From contig CAJPSG010000112.1 of NCBI GenBank assembly GCA_905373195.1, positions 1 to 5,061 of the forward strand: a stretch of DNA of 5,061 bases. Direction: 5' to 3'. Both the position numbers and the translations under genes were made by a program. The notes below the pieces were generated by a model. The model saw nothing but the letters and a program-made list of their open reading frames with translations, was not told the DNA's origin and searched no databases. This stretch comes from Kingella oralis (GTDB taxonomy: Bacteria > Pseudomonadota > Gammaproteobacteria > Burkholderiales > Neisseriaceae). Numbering within the stretch: position 1 is the stretch's first letter; each line of letters opens with the position of its first letter. Shown here piece by piece: positions 3,910 to 5,061 of the stretch.

Positions 3910-5061
3910 ATGACTAACCGAAAAACCGTGTCCACAACCGACACCGAAGTGGTTGTAAAAAAACGTCGCCGCCAAGTTTCCAAAGAAGAATTGTTGGCGC
4001 AACTCAAAGCCGAGCAAGAAGGGCAGCCTGAAAACGCCGTTGCCGCTGAACCTGCTGCCGCCGAGGTTACAGGCAGCCTGAAAACCGATAACGGCGCAAT
4101 CGCGCAAACTACCGAGCAAGGGCAGCCTGAAAACGCCTCCGCTGAACAAGCCGCAGCCGAGCAAGAAGCCGCCGAGCGCGAGGAAAAACGCCGCGTCGCG
4201 CAAGCCGAAGCCGAGCATATCCGCGCGGGCAAAGCCGCCAAAGCCGATAAGCAGCCTAAAAAAGCCGAAGTGGCGGAAACAGAAGTTACGGCGCAATCTG
4301 TCGAGCCTACTGTTGAACAATCTGCCGCGCAAGCGCAGCCTGAAAAAGCATCTGACAAACCATCAGCCGACAAACAAGGGCAGCCTGAAAAAGCCGCCGG
4401 CGAAGGCGACAAGAAAAAACGTTCGCGCAATAAGAAAAAAGATGCTGCGCCCGAGCCGTTGCCCACGCCTGTGGAAGTGGTGAACGCCGCCGAAGCAGAA
4501 CGCCGCAGCGAAGAAGCCGACCGCGCCGCCAAATTGCGCGAAGCGCAAGAGCAGCTTGCCCGCGAAAAAGCCGAGCGCGAAGAACGCCGCAAACGCCGCG
4601 AAGAAGCCAAATTGCAAGCGGCAGAAGAAGCGCGTTTAGCCGCCGCCGCCAAAAAAGAAGGCAAAGACGGCAAAGGGCAACGCATCGCCAAGCCAAGCGA
4701 AGAAAAATTAGAGAAAAAAGCCGCAGAAGCCAAACGCAAAAAAGCGGAACAAAAAGCAGGCGGCAAATCAGGCAACGCATCAGGCAGCCTGAAAACCGCT
4801 GCGCCCGCCCATCAACAAGGGCAGCCTGAAAACCCCAGCAGCGGCAGTCGTAAAAAAGACGATCGCCGCAACAGCCGCGATGATGATGAAATGCGCGGCA
4901 GCCGTGGCGGCAAAGGCAAAGGCGGCAAAGATGCACGCGGCGGGCGCGGTGGCGACGATGAGCGCGTGCGCGGCGGCAAAAAAGGCAAAAAACTGAAACT
5001 AGAACCCAATCAACACGGCTTCCAAGCACCCACCGAGCCTGTGGTACATGAGGTACTCGTG
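3910..5061 (+). CDS. infB: Translation initiation factor IF2, N-terminal part (runs off window)
   Basis: IF2 is the GTPase that places initiator fMet-tRNA on the 30S subunit and promotes 50S joining. Only the first 384 codons are present; the GTPase and tRNA-binding domains lie beyond the window. The opening residues (NRKTVST, then EVVVKKRRRQVSKEE) resemble the stretch that follows the IF2_N subdomain in E. coli (RKTRST, then EVRKKRTFV) and Neisseria. The usual first 55-60 residues are therefore absent. A long charged, Ala/Glu/Lys/Arg-rich, probably helical or disordered linker follows, with repeated GQPEN/K and GSLKT peptides encoded by uptake sequences. A Gly/Arg/Lys-rich stretch (about 329-361) leads into LKLEPNQHGFQAPTEPVVHEVLV, the conserved entry to the second IF2_N domain. 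The gene starts 10 nt after nusA. Identity rests on position, the end of the linker and operon context. Confidence 0.93.
   Translation, partial: MTNRKTVSTTDTEVVVKKRRRQVSKEELLAQLKAEQEGQPENAVAAEPAAAEVTGSLKTDNGAIAQTTEQGQPENASAEQAAAEQEAAEREEKRRVAQAEAEHIRAGKAAKADKQPKKAEVAETEVTAQSVEPTVEQSAAQAQPEKASDKPSADKQGQPEKAAGEGDKKKRSRNKKKDAAPEPLPTPVEVVNAAEAERRSEEADRAAKLREAQEQLAREKAEREERRKRREEAKLQAAEEARLAAAAKKEGKDGKGQRIAKPSEEKLEKKAAEAKRKKAEQKAGGKSGNASGSLKTAAPAHQQGQPENPSSGSRKKDDRRNSRDDDEMRGSRGGKGKGGKDARGGRGGDDERVRGGKKGKKLKLEPNQHGFQAPTEPVVHEVLV
4021..4831 (+). repeat. Cluster of eight uptake-sequence copies inside infB
   Basis: Exact GGCAGCCTGAAA occurs at 4022-4033, 4072-4083, 4121-4132, 4379-4390, 4783-4794 and 4820-4831. 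Those at 4072 and 4783 also have the leading A. Degenerate copies lie at 4335-4345 (GCAGCCTGAAA) and 4251-4260 (GCAGCCTAAA). All are on the plus strand. Read in one frame they give Gly/Ala/Lys-Gln-Pro-Glu/Lys-Asn/Lys at codons 38, 71, 114, 142, 157 and 304. In the other frame they give Gly-Ser-Leu-Lys-Thr at codons 55 and 292. Three copies in the first frame share an extended CAAGGGCAGCCTGAAAA; the copy at codon 38 has GAAGGG instead. Confidence 0.9.

Noticed and set aside
3750..4775. A 341-codon open frame on the minus strand opposite infB and the nusA end
   Set aside because: It is the antisense of the Ala/Glu/Lys-rich IF2 linker, whose codons rarely give stops on the other strand. The product is low-complexity Ser/Ala/Phe/Arg and matches no family I know, while the plus strand has clear IF2 sequence.
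4021..4831. Regularly recurring motif as a CRISPR array or protein tandem repeat
   Set aside because: The copies are irregularly spaced, are read in two different frames, and match the known uptake sequence found elsewhere in the window.
4891..4893. Internal ATG (Met328) as a short IF2 isoform start
   Set aside because: There is no Shine-Dalgarno-like sequence upstream and no other in-frame Met in the linker, so an internal isoform is not supported.
4307..5029. A 240-codon minus-strand frame opposite infB
   Set aside because: It is a Cys/Arg/Leu-rich shadow of the same low-complexity region, without a ribosome binding site or domain logic.

Overview
The window looks like chromosomal core-genome DNA from a member of the Neisseriaceae, most likely a Kingella-type species. 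Two things support this. The RimP, NusA and IF2 proteins have a clearly neisserial character. The region is also studded with the 12-mer GGCAGCCTGAAA, often with a leading A, which is the Kingella dialect of the DNA uptake sequence (AG-kingDUS). I count 12 exact 12-mers in 5.06 kb, plus several one- or two-mismatch relatives. I cannot resolve the species from this window.

Layout. Positions 1-496 hold no convincing conserved gene. They contain a highly structured palindromic element (about 52-163) overlapped by a doubtful 55-residue ORF, a variant DUS, an inverted pair of DUS, and a hairpin plus U-tract that fits as the terminator of the leftward transcript. Positions 497-1673 carry a two-gene leftward operon: a small beta-carbonic anhydrase, then nadD (nicotinate-mononucleotide adenylyltransferase), overlapping by 8 nt. 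Positions 1674-1941 are a divergent promoter region. The leftward promoter appears to borrow its -35 hexamer from a palindromic DUS. The rightward promoter has a perfect TATAAT and is followed by a terminator-like hairpin inside the leader.

From 1942 to the window end runs the classical rimP-nusA-infB operon: 30S maturation factor, transcription elongation/termination/antitermination factor, and translation initiation factor IF2. infB is cut by the window end just before its second, conserved half.

The two most unusual points are both in infB. First, its start, set by a good ribosome binding site overlapping the nusA stop codon, leaves no room for the N-terminal IF2_N subdomain of about 55-60 residues found in E. 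coli and Neisseria IF2. The protein begins where that domain normally ends. Second, the disordered charged linker of IF2 holds six exact uptake-sequence 12-mers and two degenerate ones, all in the same orientation. They are translated in two frames as recurring GQPEN/K and GSLKT peptides, so the linker seems to act as a coding reservoir of DNA uptake signals. No CRISPR array, tRNA, rRNA, insertion sequence or obvious foreign island is visible.
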